Assembly (NCBI RefSeq): GCF_007050985.1
Contig: NZ_VHSF01000001.1
Coordinates: 1,054,001-1,118,000 of the forward strand
DNA from: Christiangramia sabulilitoris
Lineage (GTDB): Bacteria > Bacteroidota > Bacteroidia > Flavobacteriales > Flavobacteriaceae
Length of the DNA: 64,000 bases
Reading direction: 5' to 3'
Below are positions 24,980-34,360 of the stretch, piece by piece; the first letter of the stretch is position 1; each line of letters opens with the position of its first letter. Under the pieces are notes generated by a model. The model saw only the letters and a program-made list of their open reading frames with translations, was not told where the DNA came from and did not search any database. Position numbers and translations under genes: made by a program.

Positions 24980-26425
24980 CTATCCTACTGAACCTTCCAG
25001 TGAAATTTCCAATAGTTTCTGAGCTTCCACGGCAAATTCCATAGGTAGCTTGTTTAAAACTTCTTTACTAAAACCATTCACGATCAATGCGATCGCTTTT
25101 TCAGTATCTATACCTCTCTGGTTACAATAAAAGATCTGGTCTTCCCCAATTTTACTGGTAGTAGCCTCATGCTCTACCTGAGCAGATTTGTTCTTCACCT
25201 CGATATATGGGAAAGTATGAGCTCCACATTTATTACCCATTAAAAGGGAATCACATTGAGAAAAATTCCTGGCATTATGTGCCCGCCCATTAATCTGAAC
25301 AAGGCCACGATAGGAATTCTGGGATTGTCCCGCTGAAATACCTTTCGATATAATAGTACTTTTGGTATTTTTCCCCAGGTGTATCATTTTTGTTCCGGTA
25401 TCGGCTTGCTGCCAGTTATTGGTAACAGCGATAGAATAAAATTCTCCAACCGAATTATCTCCTTTCAAAATACAACTTGGATATTTCCAGGTTACCGCAG
25501 AACCGGTTTCAACCTGCGTCCAGGAGATTTTAGCATTTTTCTCACAAATCCCTCTCTTGGTTACAAAATTGAAAACTCCTCCTTTACCTTCTTTATTACC
25601 CGGGAACCAGTTTTGAACGGTACTGTATTTAATCTCAGATCCATCTAATGCCACAAGCTCCACCACAGCTGCGTGCAGCTGATTTTCATCACGTGAAGGA
25701 GCAGTACATCCTTCAAGGTAACTCACATAACTATCCTCGTCTGCCACCACCAAAGTTCTTTCAAACTGTCCGGTTCCGGCCTGGTTGATCCTGAAATAAG
25801 TAGAAAGCTCCATAGGGCATCTTACCCCTTTTGGAATATAACAGAAAGAACCATCACTAAATACGGCAGAATTTAATGCTGCATAGAAATTATCTTTCCG
25901 GGGCACTACAGAACCAAGATATTTTTTCACCAATTCCGGATGCTCTTTAATAGCTTCTGAAATGGAACAGAAAATAATACCTTTTTCTGCCAATGTCTTT
26001 TTAAAAGTAGTGGTTACAGAAACTGAATCCATCACAATATCTACAGCAACACCCGCAAGTTTCTTCTGTTCGTCTATAGAAATCCCTAACTTTTTGAAAG
26101 TATCCAGTAATTCGGGGTCTACTTCGTCCAGACTATCGTACTTCGGCTTTTTATTAGGGGCAGAATAGTAAGAGATATTCTGGAAATCTGGTTTTGGATA
26201 TTTCACATTGGCCCACTCAGGCTCGGTCATCTGCTCCCAAATACGGTAAGCCTCCAGACGCCACTGGGTCATCCATTCCGGTTCCTCTTTCTTTTTAGAA
26301 ATTGCCCGTACGATATCCTCGTTTAAACCAACAGGAAAAGTATCAGATTCTATATCGGTATAAAATCCATACTCATATTCCTTGGTTTCCAGCTCTTTCT
26401 TTAAATCGTCTTCAGTATATGCCAT
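24980..26425 (-). CDS. sufB: Fe-S cluster assembly protein SufB
   Basis: Main scaffold subunit on which clusters are built. The 481 residues include the N-terminal [35 protein letters not shown], the [17 protein letters not shown] region with the LEGC cysteine, and the C-terminal core [20 protein letters not shown] that carries conserved Cys and Glu ligands. Length and motifs are those of complete SufB. It follows the four-helix-bundle gene by 38 bases, 24 of which form one arm of an inverted repeat. Confidence 0.97.
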   Translation of the reverse strand: MAYTEDDLKKELETKEYEYGFYTDIESDTFPVGLNEDIVRAISKKKEEPEWMTQWRLEAYRIWEQMTEPEWANVKYPKPDFQNISYYSAPNKKPKYDSLDEVDPELLDTFKKLGISIDEQKKLAGVAVDIVMDSVSVTTTFKKTLAEKGIIFCSISEAIKEHPELVKKYLGSVVPRKDNFYAALNSAVFSDGSFCYIPKGVRCPMELSTYFRINQAGTGQFERTLVVADEDSYVSYLEGCTAPSRDENQLHAAVVELVALDGSEIKYSTVQNWFPGNKEGKGGVFNFVTKRGICEKNAKISWTQVETGSAVTWKYPSCILKGDNSVGEFYSIAVTNNWQQADTGTKMIHLGKNTKSTIISKGISAGQSQNSYRGLVQINGRAHNARNFSQCDSLLMGNKCGAHTFPYIEVKNKSAQVEHEATTSKIGEDQIFYCNQRGIDTEKAIALIVNGFSKEVLNKLPMEFAVEAQKLLEISLEGSVG

Positions 26426-26439
26426 CTTCTTTTTATTCT

Positions 26440-26463
26440 AAATTCAAGATTAAAAGTTCAAAA
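26440..26463. repeat. Left arm of inverted repeat flanking the four-helix-bundle gene
   Basis: This 24-base arm matches the reverse complement of the right arm (26854-26877) at 19 of 24 positions without gaps. It touches the stop codon of the enclosed gene. Both are AT-rich repeats of AATTCAA-type words, so part of the match may be compositional. Confidence 0.5.
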
Positions 26464-26853
26464 TTATTTAAACTTTGTTCCTTTATAATCACTTTTCTGA
26501 AGGTACGTTATAAAACCTCCAATTTGTCTGCTTAGAGATCGAACTTCCTCTAATAACTGTTCGAATACTTCCGAAGAAATATAATCCCGGTCTCTAATTC
26601 TATATAACTGCGATCGTACTTCACCGCAAGATGCTTTAGCTATTGATAGAAATTGAATGAATTCCTTATTTCCGTTTCTTTCAAACCCCTCTGCTATATT
26701 ATCCATGATAGATCCTGAAGCAGCATTAATTTGATCATATAAACGATAATCTGTCTTTAAATTCGATTCATTTCTTATTTCAAAAATCCTCCTGCATATT
26801 TCTCTCGCTTTTGTCCAAACTTCAAGATCTTCAAAACTTTCTATTTTAGCCAT
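26464..26853 (-). CDS. Four-helix bundle protein (23S rRNA intervening-sequence S23 family)
   Basis: A 129-residue all-helical protein of the family first seen inside intervening sequences of 23S rRNA genes and later found scattered in Bacteroidota chromosomes. Diagnostic are FEDLEVWTKAREICRRIFEI, the QINAASGSIMDNIAEGFERN motif (residues 41-60), and EFIQFLSIAKASCGEVRSQL. The role is unknown; a pentameric bundle that binds nucleic acid or protein has been proposed for relatives. It interrupts the suf operon between sufA and sufB and is flanked by inverted-repeat arms that touch both ends of the gene, which looks like insertion of a small cassette. Confidence 0.92.
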   Translation of the reverse strand: MAKIESFEDLEVWTKAREICRRIFEIRNESNLKTDYRLYDQINAASGSIMDNIAEGFERNGNKEFIQFLSIAKASCGEVRSQLYRIRDRDYISSEVFEQLLEEVRSLSRQIGGFITYLQKSDYKGTKFK

Positions 26854-26877
26854 TCTTGAATTTTAAACTTTGAATTT
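26854..26877. repeat. Right arm of inverted repeat flanking the four-helix-bundle gene
   Basis: Reverse complement matches the left arm (26440-26463) at 19 of 24 positions. It touches the ATG of the enclosed gene and leaves only six bases before the sufA stop codon. Confidence 0.5.
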
Positions 26878-26883
26878 TGAATT

Positions 26884-27213
26884 CTACAAGGAAAAACTCT
26901 CACCGCATCCGCAGGTTCTCTGTGCATTAGGGTTGTTAAAAACAAAACCCTTACCATTTAAACCACCTGAATATTCAAGGATGGTTCCGGCCAGATATAA
27001 AACACTGCGCTTATCAACAACGATCTTTACTTCGTTGTCTTCGAAGACTTTATCGCCTTCTGCCTGGCTCTTATCGAAATTTAATTCATAAGACAAGCCA
27101 GAACACCCGCCACTTTTAACGCCTACCCGAACATAGTCGGCCTCAGGATTAAATCCTCCTTCAGACATTAGTGCGGAAATTTTCTTTTTAGCCTCTTCGC
27201 TAACTTTAATCAT
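26884..27213 (-). CDS. sufA: A-type Fe-S carrier (SufA/IscA/HesB family)
   Basis: Carries assembled clusters to target enzymes. The 109-residue HesB-like domain has the three conserved cysteines: Cys37 in SGGCSGLSY and Cys101 and Cys103 in the C-terminal RTCGCGESF. GFNPEADYVRVGVKSGG and YLAGTILEYSGGLNGKGF are family motifs. It is the first gene of the suf operon, 26 bases below a predicted transcription start, and is followed by the inserted four-helix-bundle gene. Confidence 0.95.
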   Translation of the reverse strand: MIKVSEEAKKKISALMSEGGFNPEADYVRVGVKSGGCSGLSYELNFDKSQAEGDKVFEDNEVKIVVDKRSVLYLAGTILEYSGGLNGKGFVFNNPNAQRTCGCGESFSL

Positions 27214-27243
27214 AAGCTATAAAGATTAATTCTAAATTGGGCA

Positions 27244-27251
27244 CAAATATA
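27244..27251 (-). promoter_or_regulatory. -7 element of the suf operon
   Basis: TATATTTG on the minus strand matches TAnnTTTG exactly, 31 bases upstream of the sufA ATG. No convincing TTG lies at the standard -33 distance, and I see no IscR-like operator. Confidence 0.45.
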
Positions 27252-27410
27252 CTACAAAGCATGTGTTTTACCATAGTCTAAGCATATGTTTTAAGAATTG
27301 ACATATAGAGTATGGCAATCAAAAAAAGTATCTGTTTTTTAGCCTGTTTCACACCCGCCGTTACTCAATAAAGCTTTCGCCTCATCCTTCTTCATTGCAT
27401 TTTATAATTG

Positions 27411-27418
27411 TACTTTTG
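27411..27418 (+). promoter_or_regulatory. -7 element of thiL
   Basis: TACTTTTG, an exact TAnnTTTG match, lies 19 bases before the thiL ATG. A TTG at 27395-27397 is only 13 bases upstream, so the -33 half is uncertain. It rules out the TTG start at 27408, which would begin upstream of the transcript. Confidence 0.45.
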
Positions 27419-27437
27419 CATTTTAAAATTCAATTGC

Positions 27438-28493
27438 ATGTTTGAGAATAGTCAGGAAAGTAAGACCAACCTTTCAGAATTAGGCGAATTTGGTCTGATA
27501 GATCACCTAACCAAAAACTTCAGTCCAAAGTTAGATTCCACCATCAAAGCTATTGGCGATGACGCGGCAGTTCTGAATTTCGAAAATAAAAGGACTCTCG
27601 TAAGTACAGATCTTCTGGTAGAAGGCGTGCATTTTGACCTGGCTTATATGCCGCTGAAACATTTGGGATATAAAGCGGTTATGGTAAACCTTTCAGACAT
27701 TTACGCCATGAACGGTACAGCCACTCAGGTGACTATTTCTATTGCGGTTTCCAACCGTTTCCCGGTAGAAGCACTGGAAGAATTATATTCCGGAATACAA
27801 CTGGCAGCTAAAATATACAATGTAGATGTGATTGGCGGCGACACGACTTCTTCTACTTCGGGCTTAATGATAAGTATAACTGCTTTGGGTATGGCAGAAG
27901 AGGATGAGGTGGTTTACCGTGACGGAGCAAAACCGAATGATCTGCTGGTAGTTACCGGCGACCTGGGAGCAGCCTATATGGGGCTTCAGGTTTTGGAAAG
28001 GGAAAAAGAGGTATTTAAAGCAAATCCTAATTCTCAACCAGATCTTGACCAATACACCTACCTGATCGAAAGACAATTAAAGCCGGAAGCCCGAAAAGAT
28101 ATCCCGCCACTTCTGAAAGACCTGGATGTAAAACCTACTTCCATGATAGACATAAGCGATGGACTTTCTTCTGAAATCATTCATTTATGTAAAAATTCCA
28201 AAGTTGGAGCTAACCTTTTTGAAGAAAAGATCCCATTAGATCCTGCCGTGATTTCTGTATGTGAGGAATTTGAAATAGACAGTACCATGATCGCTTTGAG
28301 CGGTGGTGAGGATTATGAATTGCTATTCACGATCTCACAAGACGATTACGATAAGATAAAAGGAAATCCAAATCTTACTGTAATAGGACATATGACGGAG
28401 GAAAGTGAAGGTATGCACCTGGTCACTCGTGCGAATCAAAAATTACCATTGATCGCGAGGGGCTGGAACTCAATGGAAGATAAAGAGGATTAG
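27438..28493 (+). CDS. thiL: Thiamine-monophosphate kinase
   Basis: Phosphorylates thiamine monophosphate to the active cofactor thiamine pyrophosphate using ATP. The 351 residues show the PurM-like fold with the metal-binding AIGDDAAVL (Asp41, Asp42), STDLLVEGVHFD, DVIGGDTTSS, VVTGDLGAAYMGL and the C-terminal ISDGLSSEI and LSGGEDYELLFTI motifs. I begin at MFENSQESK because the upstream TTG lies before the -7 element. It stands alone, and its last four bases overlap the convergent small zinc-binding gene. Confidence 0.96.
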   Translation: MFENSQESKTNLSELGEFGLIDHLTKNFSPKLDSTIKAIGDDAAVLNFENKRTLVSTDLLVEGVHFDLAYMPLKHLGYKAVMVNLSDIYAMNGTATQVTISIAVSNRFPVEALEELYSGIQLAAKIYNVDVIGGDTTSSTSGLMISITALGMAEEDEVVYRDGAKPNDLLVVTGDLGAAYMGLQVLEREKEVFKANPNSQPDLDQYTYLIERQLKPEARKDIPPLLKDLDVKPTSMIDISDGLSSEIIHLCKNSKVGANLFEEKIPLDPAVISVCEEFEIDSTMIALSGGEDYELLFTISQDDYDKIKGNPNLTVIGHMTEESEGMHLVTRANQKLPLIARGWNSMEDKED

Positions 28494-28741
28494 GATGCTT
28501 TAGCCAGAAATACTCTTTTTCGTCTTCTGTGAATTTTTGCTAAATAAGCATTTGTTTCTTTAAACTTTGGGGTGAGCCTGGCCAGGAAGCCATCGGCAGT
28601 ATCTGTCATTTCCATTCCACAATTACTGCATTTGTATTCGTGAACATGATTTGTAATGTTTTTTGACACTCGTAATTCATGCCCGAAAATTTTGCAATAA
28701 ACCTTTGCAAATGAAAAGGAAGTAGGATGTTCTTTTTTCAT
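28490..28741 (-). CDS. Small basic zinc-finger-like protein
   Basis: An 83-residue basic protein. Four potential metal ligands stand out: Cys in VYCKIFGHEL with its following His, and the pair CSNCG, with His in NHVHEYKC between. The C-terminal third is strongly basic (HRRRKRVFLAKAS), which would suit nucleic-acid binding. Short proteins with this KNITNHVHEYKCSNCG core are familiar from Flavobacteriaceae but have no known role. It overlaps the end of thiL by four bases and has a 72-base gap to the next gene. Confidence 0.65.
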   Translation of the reverse strand: MKKEHPTSFSFAKVYCKIFGHELRVSKNITNHVHEYKCSNCGMEMTDTADGFLARLTPKFKETNAYLAKIHRRRKRVFLAKAS

Positions 28742-28813
28742 ATAAGGTTAAATTTCTGGTTTCTAGTTTACTAAAGTATAAAAAATAGTTAAAGGTTCGA
28801 CAAAAAGCGTTAA

Positions 28814-29593
28814 TTAATCGATAAAGTGCATAATTTTTGTTAAATCTTTATGATCTTCCATATAGGAATTATGCCCGTTTTCCATTGGATAAAATTCACA
28901 GCCGCAAACCCCGTTAATCCGCTCTATCTCTCTGAAATCCAATATAGGGTCTTGTTTTCCCGCGATAATGATCTTCTGTCCCTGATAGCTCCTGAGCACC
29001 TCAACATAATTTGTACGATTTTTCATACCTATCAAAGCAGCCTGGATATTCTTGGCTTTCATTTCCCCGGCTCTTTCCTTCAGAATTTCAATTTCAGCAT
29101 ACAGATCTGTTTTACTCCTTTCAGAAAACAAATTGGATATAGCCATACTTACAAAAGCATTTTTATTTCTATCAACCAGATCTACAGATCTGTCACGAAT
29201 TTTACGCTTTTCCACACTATCCTCAACCGGTGTTGAATTCATCAACACAATACCCCCTATAATCATAGGAAAATTTCTGAGCAATTCCAAACTCACGTAT
29301 CCACCCATACTGTGACCAGCCATGCTAACCTTCTCTTTTCCAAGCGAAACCAACACTTCCCGTACCACCTCTGCCATGAGCTTCATCGTATGTATCTCTG
29401 CAATTCCCTGAGACCTTCCATGACCCGGTAGATCTATGCAAATAACCTGCCGTTCCTTTTGAAGATCTCTCACAACCGGCTCCCATATTCTGGAATCCTC
29501 CAGGAATCCGTGTAACAGGACCAGGGGAGTTTTCTCTCCTTCCCCGGCAACTTCATAATATATTGTCGCTCCTTTATATGTTATTTCAGCCAT
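28814..29593 (-). CDS. Alpha/beta hydrolase
   Basis: A 259-residue cytoplasmic hydrolase of the esterase/lipase type. The oxyanion-hole motif is LLHGFLEDSRIW (27-38), the nucleophile is Ser95 in GHSMGGYV, the acid is the Asp in GKQDPIL (about 215) and the His is in MENGHNSY (about 242), so the triad is complete. The lid region (about 120-195) is long and charged. Substrate unknown; relatives include esterases and MenH-like enzymes. It lies downstream of the pepP terminator and has no partner gene. Confidence 0.9.
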   Translation of the reverse strand: MAEITYKGATIYYEVAGEGEKTPLVLLHGFLEDSRIWEPVVRDLQKERQVICIDLPGHGRSQGIAEIHTMKLMAEVVREVLVSLGKEKVSMAGHSMGGYVSLELLRNFPMIIGGIVLMNSTPVEDSVEKRKIRDRSVDLVDRNKNAFVSMAISNLFSERSKTDLYAEIEILKERAGEMKAKNIQAALIGMKNRTNYVEVLRSYQGQKIIIAGKQDPILDFREIERINGVCGCEFYPMENGHNSYMEDHKDLTKIMHFID

Positions 29594-29603
29594 GCTCTAA
29601 ATT

Positions 29604-29645
29604 AAAAAACCGCGAATCCAGGAATAAAAATTCAGGAATTCGCGG
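29604..29645 (-). terminator. Terminator of the aminopeptidase P gene
   Basis: An eight-base-pair stem CCGCGAAT/ATTCGCGG closing a longer imperfect hairpin, followed on the minus strand by six T (29604-29609). It lies 39 bases after the stop codon. Confidence 0.75.
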
Positions 29646-29684
29646 CAAGTATTTAAGTTTAAATTTCCTTTTAGGATCCAGGAA

Positions 29685-30977
29685 CTAAGAATTCATAATA
29701 TCTTCGATCTCCTCGATTTCTATAGGAATATTTCTCATAAGATTAAATGGCTCGCCTTTTTCCTGGATCACCACATCATCTTCAAGCCTTATCCCAAATC
29801 CTTCATCTGGAAGATAAATTCCAGGCTCCACGGTAAATACCTGGTTTGCCTGCATTGGCTCGGTTAATATTCCGTAATCATGAGTATCCAGCCCAATATG
29901 GTGAGAGGTACCGTGCATAAAATATTTCTTATAAGCCGGCCAGTCTGGATCTTCTTTCTGAACATCTGCTTTATCCAGTAAGCCAAGATCAAGTAATTCT
30001 GAAGTCATCATTTTCCCAACTTCCACGTGGTATTCTTTCCACATAGTTCCCGGAACCAGCATTTTCGTAGCTTCCTTCTTAACTTTATTCACCGCATTAT
30101 AAACCTGCTTCTGCCTGTCTGAATATCTACCAGAAACTGGAATGGTTCTACTAAGGTCACTGGAATAATTAGCATATTCGGCCCCGGTATCCAGAAGGAT
30201 AAGATCTCCATCCTTACACTGGTGCCTGTTCTCTATATAATGTAATACATTCGCATTATTCCCGCTGGCAATAATCGGCGTATAAGCGAAACCTTTTGAA
30301 CGGTTCCTTATCATCTCATGGTAATATTCCGCTTCGATCTCATATTCCCAAACTCCTGGTTTCACGAATTTCAAAGTTCTTCTGAAAGCTTTTTCGGTAA
30401 TATCACATGCCTTCTGCATCAAATCCAGTTCGATAGTATCTTTTACAGAGCGTAGTCTTTGTAAAATAGGATTTGCTTTAGCCACCTGGTGCGCCGGATA
30501 TTTCTCCTTACACCACTTTATAAAACGATCATCTCTCGTTTCAGTCTTATGGTTAGCCCTGTAATGTTCGTTGGTATTGAAATAAACCGTTTCACATTGC
30601 GTCATCACCTCGAAGAAGATCTTTTCAAAATCTTTCATCCAGTAAACCGTTTTGATCCCGCTTACATCAAAAGCATCTTCCTTGGTGAGTTTAGCACCTT
30701 CCCAAACAGCAATATGCTCGTTGGTTTCAGTAAGAAAAAGGATCTCACGGTGCTTTTCTTCCGGAGCATCCGGAAACAGAACAAGGATACTTTCATCCTG
30801 GTCTACACCACTTAAATAAAAGATATCACGGTTCTGCTGAAAAGGCATGGTACTATCTGCACCAATAGGGTATATATCATTGGAATTAAAAACCGCCAGA
30901 CTTTTTGGCTTCATCTTTTCCATGAAGTTTTTACGGTTCTTTATAAAGAGTTTTGAGTCTATTCTATCGTATTTCAT
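29685..30977 (-). CDS. Xaa-Pro aminopeptidase (M24B, aminopeptidase P)
   Basis: Removes an N-terminal residue preceding proline; cytoplasmic metalloenzyme with two Mn or Co ions. The 430 residues comprise the N-terminal creatinase-like domain (about 1-170) and the pita-bread catalytic domain with all ligands: Asp in LLDTGAEY and Asp in SSDLSRTIP, His in MHGTSHHIGLDTHD, and Glu in VEPGIYLPDEGFG and RLEDD. Length is normal. It has its own -7 element and terminator and diverges from the sortilin-like gene. Confidence 0.95.
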   Translation of the reverse strand: MKYDRIDSKLFIKNRKNFMEKMKPKSLAVFNSNDIYPIGADSTMPFQQNRDIFYLSGVDQDESILVLFPDAPEEKHREILFLTETNEHIAVWEGAKLTKEDAFDVSGIKTVYWMKDFEKIFFEVMTQCETVYFNTNEHYRANHKTETRDDRFIKWCKEKYPAHQVAKANPILQRLRSVKDTIELDLMQKACDITEKAFRRTLKFVKPGVWEYEIEAEYYHEMIRNRSKGFAYTPIIASGNNANVLHYIENRHQCKDGDLILLDTGAEYANYSSDLSRTIPVSGRYSDRQKQVYNAVNKVKKEATKMLVPGTMWKEYHVEVGKMMTSELLDLGLLDKADVQKEDPDWPAYKKYFMHGTSHHIGLDTHDYGILTEPMQANQVFTVEPGIYLPDEGFGIRLEDDVVIQEKGEPFNLMRNIPIEIEEIEDIMNS

Positions 30978-30999
30978 AAATAAATCTTTTCAATTTTTT

Positions 31000-31007
31000 C
31001 AAAATTA
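31000..31007 (-). promoter_or_regulatory. -7 element of the aminopeptidase P gene
   Basis: TAATTTTG on the minus strand is an exact TAnnTTTG match 22 bases before the ATG. The nearest TTG (31021-31023) is only 13 bases away, shorter than usual. Confidence 0.4.
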
Positions 31008-31045
31008 AAGGATTTAAATGCAATAGCTGGAAAAGCGATTTAAAA

Positions 31046-31076
31046 TTTTGGGTAATCAAGTCTTTTAGTATTTTTA
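31046..31076 (+). promoter_or_regulatory. Promoter of the sortilin-like gene
   Basis: TTTTG (31046-31050) then 18 bases then TATTTTTA (31069-31076), one mismatch from TAnnTTTG. Confidence 0.4.
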
Positions 31077-31093
31077 GTTTCTCAAATCCAGAC

Positions 31094-33952
31094 ATGAAGC
31101 ACATTTATACCTTTTTCAGCTTAATTTTCTTTATTTCTTCTGCTCAGCTTTCTGCTCAAAATTCCACAACAGGTGAAAACCTGAACAAAGGGTTAAAGCA
31201 ATTGGAACATTTGAAGGATAATTCTATTGTAAAAAACCTCCCACTAAAGAATATTGGACCCTCGGTTATGAGCGGCAGAGTTACCGATTTTGCCGTGAAC
31301 CCTGACGATCCAACCGAATTCTATGTTGGCTATGCCACCGGCGGACTATGGCACACCATCAATAACGGTATAAGTTTCACTCCTGTGATGGACAACAGTC
31401 CAACCCAGAAAATAGGTGATGTGGCGGTAGACTGGAAAACCGGAACCATCTGGGTTGGGACCGGGGAAGTTAATGCGTCCCGGTCTTCTTATGCAGGTAT
31501 TGGTTTGTTAAAATCTGAAGATAAAGGTAAATCCTGGAATTTCATGGGATTACCGGATTCCCATCATATAAGCAGGATCCTTATCAACCCCGATAACCCG
31601 GATGAAGTGATCGTTGGTGTTACAGGACATTTATATTCTCCCAATCCTGAAAGAGGAATATTTAAAACCACGAACGGCGGTAAGACCTGGGATAAAAAAC
31701 TATTCATAGGAGAATACACGGGTATAATAGACATTGCAGTTAATCCTTCAAACTTCAGTGAAATGTATGCCGCTTCATGGGATAAGCACAGAGAAGCCTG
31801 GAATTTCAGGGAAAGTGGAAAAAACAGCGGTATTTATAAAACCACAGATGCGGGGGATACCTGGACACTTCTTTCCACTAAGGAATCAGGATTTCCTACC
31901 GGGGATGGTGTTGGCAGAATTGGCCTAAGTGTTTATGATGATAATACCATTTATGCAATTCTCGACAACCAGAATCATAGAGAAAAAGACGAAACTGAGA
32001 AGCAAGCAATGGGAGGCCTCCAGAAGGAAAATTTCGAGAACATGTCTACTTCTAAATTCCTGAAACTGGAAAATGAAAAACTGGAAACTTTCCTGCGCTC
32101 TAATAATTTTCAAAAAAAGTATACCGCAGAAAATGTGAAGGAAATGGTGCGCTCTAATAAGGTCAAACCTTCTGACCTTTCCCTTTACCTTGGAAGTGCG
32201 AATAGCGATCTTTTTGACACTCCCGTCATTGGCGCACAGGTTTATAGAAGTGATGATGGTGGCAAAACATGGGATCTAACCCACGATGATTATCTGGACG
32301 ACCTGTATTACAGTTACGGGTATTATTTTGGAATGATCCACGTGGATCCAGGCAATAAAGATGGAATTTATATTTACGGGGTGCCTATTCTAAAGTCTAA
32401 GGATGCAGGAAAAACCTTTACCTCTATCGATGCTGAAAATGTACACGCAGATCATCATGCTCTATGGATCAATCCTAAAAAACCTGGTCACCTTATCGAC
32501 GGTAATGATGGGGGGATAAATATCTCTTACGATGACGGGGAGCACTGGAGTAAAAATAATTCTCCTTCTGTGGGACAGTTTTATACCGTTAATGTAGACA
32601 ACGAGAATACATACAATATCTATGGCGGATTGCAGGACAACGGAGTTTGGGTAGGGCCTCACACCAACAAGGAAAGTCGCCGCTGGAATTCTTCAGGAGA
32701 TTACAATTTTGAATCTATCATGGGTGGAGACGGTATGCAGGTTGAAATTGATGATCGCAATTCAGATATAGTATATACCGGATATCAGTTTGGTACTTAT
32801 TTCAGAATAAACCGCAAATCTGGAGAGCGGGAATATATCCAGCCAAGGCATGAACTTGGGGAGCGACCTTACAGGTTTAACTGGCAAACGCCAATTTTGC
32901 TTTCGCCTCATAACCAGGATATCCTGTATATGGGAGCGAACAAATTAATGCGCAGTATGGACCAGGGGAATTCATGGACCCCAATTTCAGAAGATCTTAC
33001 CAAAGGTGCGAAAGAAGGAGATGTGCCTTTTGGTACTCTTGCCACTATTAGTGAATCCCCTTTTCAATTTGGCCTGATCTATACAGGTAGTGATGACGGT
33101 TTAATATATGTAAGCAAAAACTCAGGCGGAAGCTGGACCAATATCTCAGGTAATTTACCTAAGGATAGATGGGTATCCCGCATTATTGCTTCTGAATTTA
33201 AAAAAGAGAGAGTTTACGCAACTCTTAATGGCTATAGAAATGATGATTTCAAACCTTACGTATATGTTTCAGAAAATTATGGTGAAACCTGGCAGGATAT
33301 CAGTTCAAATTTACCCCTGTCACCGGTTAATGTTATAAGGGAAGACCCAAATAACGGAAATGTACTCTACCTTGGAACCGACGATGGCCTATATGTTTCC
33401 CTTAACCGCGGACAAAACTGGGAAGTTTTTAGTACGGGTATACCGAATGTTCCAGTACACGATCTGCGTATACAAAAACGGGAAAAAGATCTTGTGGTGG
33501 GAACACATGGCCGCTCGATTTATATTGCAGACATCGCAGCCGTTTCGAACCTGAATAATAACGAACTGGGAGAGGCAATTTCGATCTCTTCGCCAGAAAA
33601 GGTGAGATTTTCATCGGGCTGGGGCAACTCCTACAGCAAATGGATGGATCCTTATGTCCCAGAATTCACTCTTACCTATTATTCAGCAAAAAAAGGTAAA
33701 GGTATGATCACCATAAAATCTGAATCGGGAATTGAGGTTCAACAAATAGAAGTTGAGGCAGATAAAGGCTTTAATACGGCTAAATATGATCTTACCATAA
33801 TAGAAGCAGCCGCAGAGAAGCTCAGCAAAGAATCCAAACAACTGGACATTCAACAGGCATCGAACCAAAAGTATTATATCCCAAAAGGTAAGTATGTGAT
33901 GGAATTCAGTATTAACGATAAAACGGCAAAATCAGGATTTGAAGTGGAATAG
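31094..33952 (+). CDS. Large secreted VPS10/sortilin-like beta-propeller protein
   Basis: A 952-residue protein with a Sec signal (1-21, ending LSAQ). From about residue 50 to 800 it is built of BNR/VPS10-type propeller blades, each with an aspartate-box-like S/T-x-D-G-G-x-T-W: TTNGGKTWDK, TTDAGDTWTL, SDDGGKTWDL, SMDQGNSWTP, KNSGGSWTN, SENYGETWQD. The order fits the two-propeller sortilin-like or xyloglucanase-like architecture annotated as WD40/YVTN/BNR repeat proteins in Bacteroidota. A C-terminal beta domain ends in EFSINDKTAKSGFEVE. There is no type 9 sorting domain. Substrate unknown; relatives bind glycans or are linked to peptidase functions. Confidence 0.85.
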   Translation: MKHIYTFFSLIFFISSAQLSAQNSTTGENLNKGLKQLEHLKDNSIVKNLPLKNIGPSVMSGRVTDFAVNPDDPTEFYVGYATGGLWHTINNGISFTPVMDNSPTQKIGDVAVDWKTGTIWVGTGEVNASRSSYAGIGLLKSEDKGKSWNFMGLPDSHHISRILINPDNPDEVIVGVTGHLYSPNPERGIFKTTNGGKTWDKKLFIGEYTGIIDIAVNPSNFSEMYAASWDKHREAWNFRESGKNSGIYKTTDAGDTWTLLSTKESGFPTGDGVGRIGLSVYDDNTIYAILDNQNHREKDETEKQAMGGLQKENFENMSTSKFLKLENEKLETFLRSNNFQKKYTAENVKEMVRSNKVKPSDLSLYLGSANSDLFDTPVIGAQVYRSDDGGKTWDLTHDDYLDDLYYSYGYYFGMIHVDPGNKDGIYIYGVPILKSKDAGKTFTSIDAENVHADHHALWINPKKPGHLIDGNDGGINISYDDGEHWSKNNSPSVGQFYTVNVDNENTYNIYGGLQDNGVWVGPHTNKESRRWNSSGDYNFESIMGGDGMQVEIDDRNSDIVYTGYQFGTYFRINRKSGEREYIQPRHELGERPYRFNWQTPILLSPHNQDILYMGANKLMRSMDQGNSWTPISEDLTKGAKEGDVPFGTLATISESPFQFGLIYTGSDDGLIYVSKNSGGSWTNISGNLPKDRWVSRIIASEFKKERVYATLNGYRNDDFKPYVYVSENYGETWQDISSNLPLSPVNVIREDPNNGNVLYLGTDDGLYVSLNRGQNWEVFSTGIPNVPVHDLRIQKREKDLVVGTHGRSIYIADIAAVSNLNNNELGEAISISSPEKVRFSSGWGNSYSKWMDPYVPEFTLTYYSAKKGKGMITIKSESGIEVQQIEVEADKGFNTAKYDLTIIEAAAEKLSKESKQLDIQQASNQKYYIPKGKYVMEFSINDKTAKSGFEVE

Positions 33953-34069
33953 CTAATAGGTCTTAAAGTATGGAGAGATTTTGCAGGCTAAGAGTATAAG
34001 TTATATTTCCTGGAACGTCATTTTAACCAGATTACTGTGATTTGCTTTATGCATCCGGAAGTTAATGTA

Positions 34070-34360
34070 TTATTCGTATAACCCGAGACGGTTTCTTAAT
34101 CTCATATTATCTTCATTAAGTTGATCTATTTTCTTCAGAAGATGGTTAACTGCTTCCAGGCCTGCCAGGTTAATATCTAGCTCTCTATGCAATCGCATCA
34201 TCCTTTCAAAATCGGCAAGATGATCATTGGGAATATACTCCGTCTCCTTGATCCTTACAATCTGGATGATCCCGCTTTCGTAGAGCGAACTTACAAACTG
34301 GCGCTCCACCTTGTAACGTACGCAGATCTCGTCTGCCGGGATAAGATCTTCATAATTCAT
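34070..34360 (-). CDS. cbpM: Chaperone modulator CbpM
   Basis: A 96-residue MerR-like helix-turn-helix relative that binds CbpA and inhibits its J-domain. DLIPADEICVRYKVERQFVSSLYESG is the N-terminal helix-turn-helix-like part, then LADFERMMRLHRELDINLAGLEAVNHLL and a coiled-coil tail KKIDQLNEDNMRLRNRLG. Its ATG overlaps the stop of cbpA by four bases, the normal gene pairing, so translational coupling keeps the two in step. Confidence 0.92.
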   Translation of the reverse strand: MNYEDLIPADEICVRYKVERQFVSSLYESGIIQIVRIKETEYIPNDHLADFERMMRLHRELDINLAGLEAVNHLLKKIDQLNEDNMRLRNRLGLYE

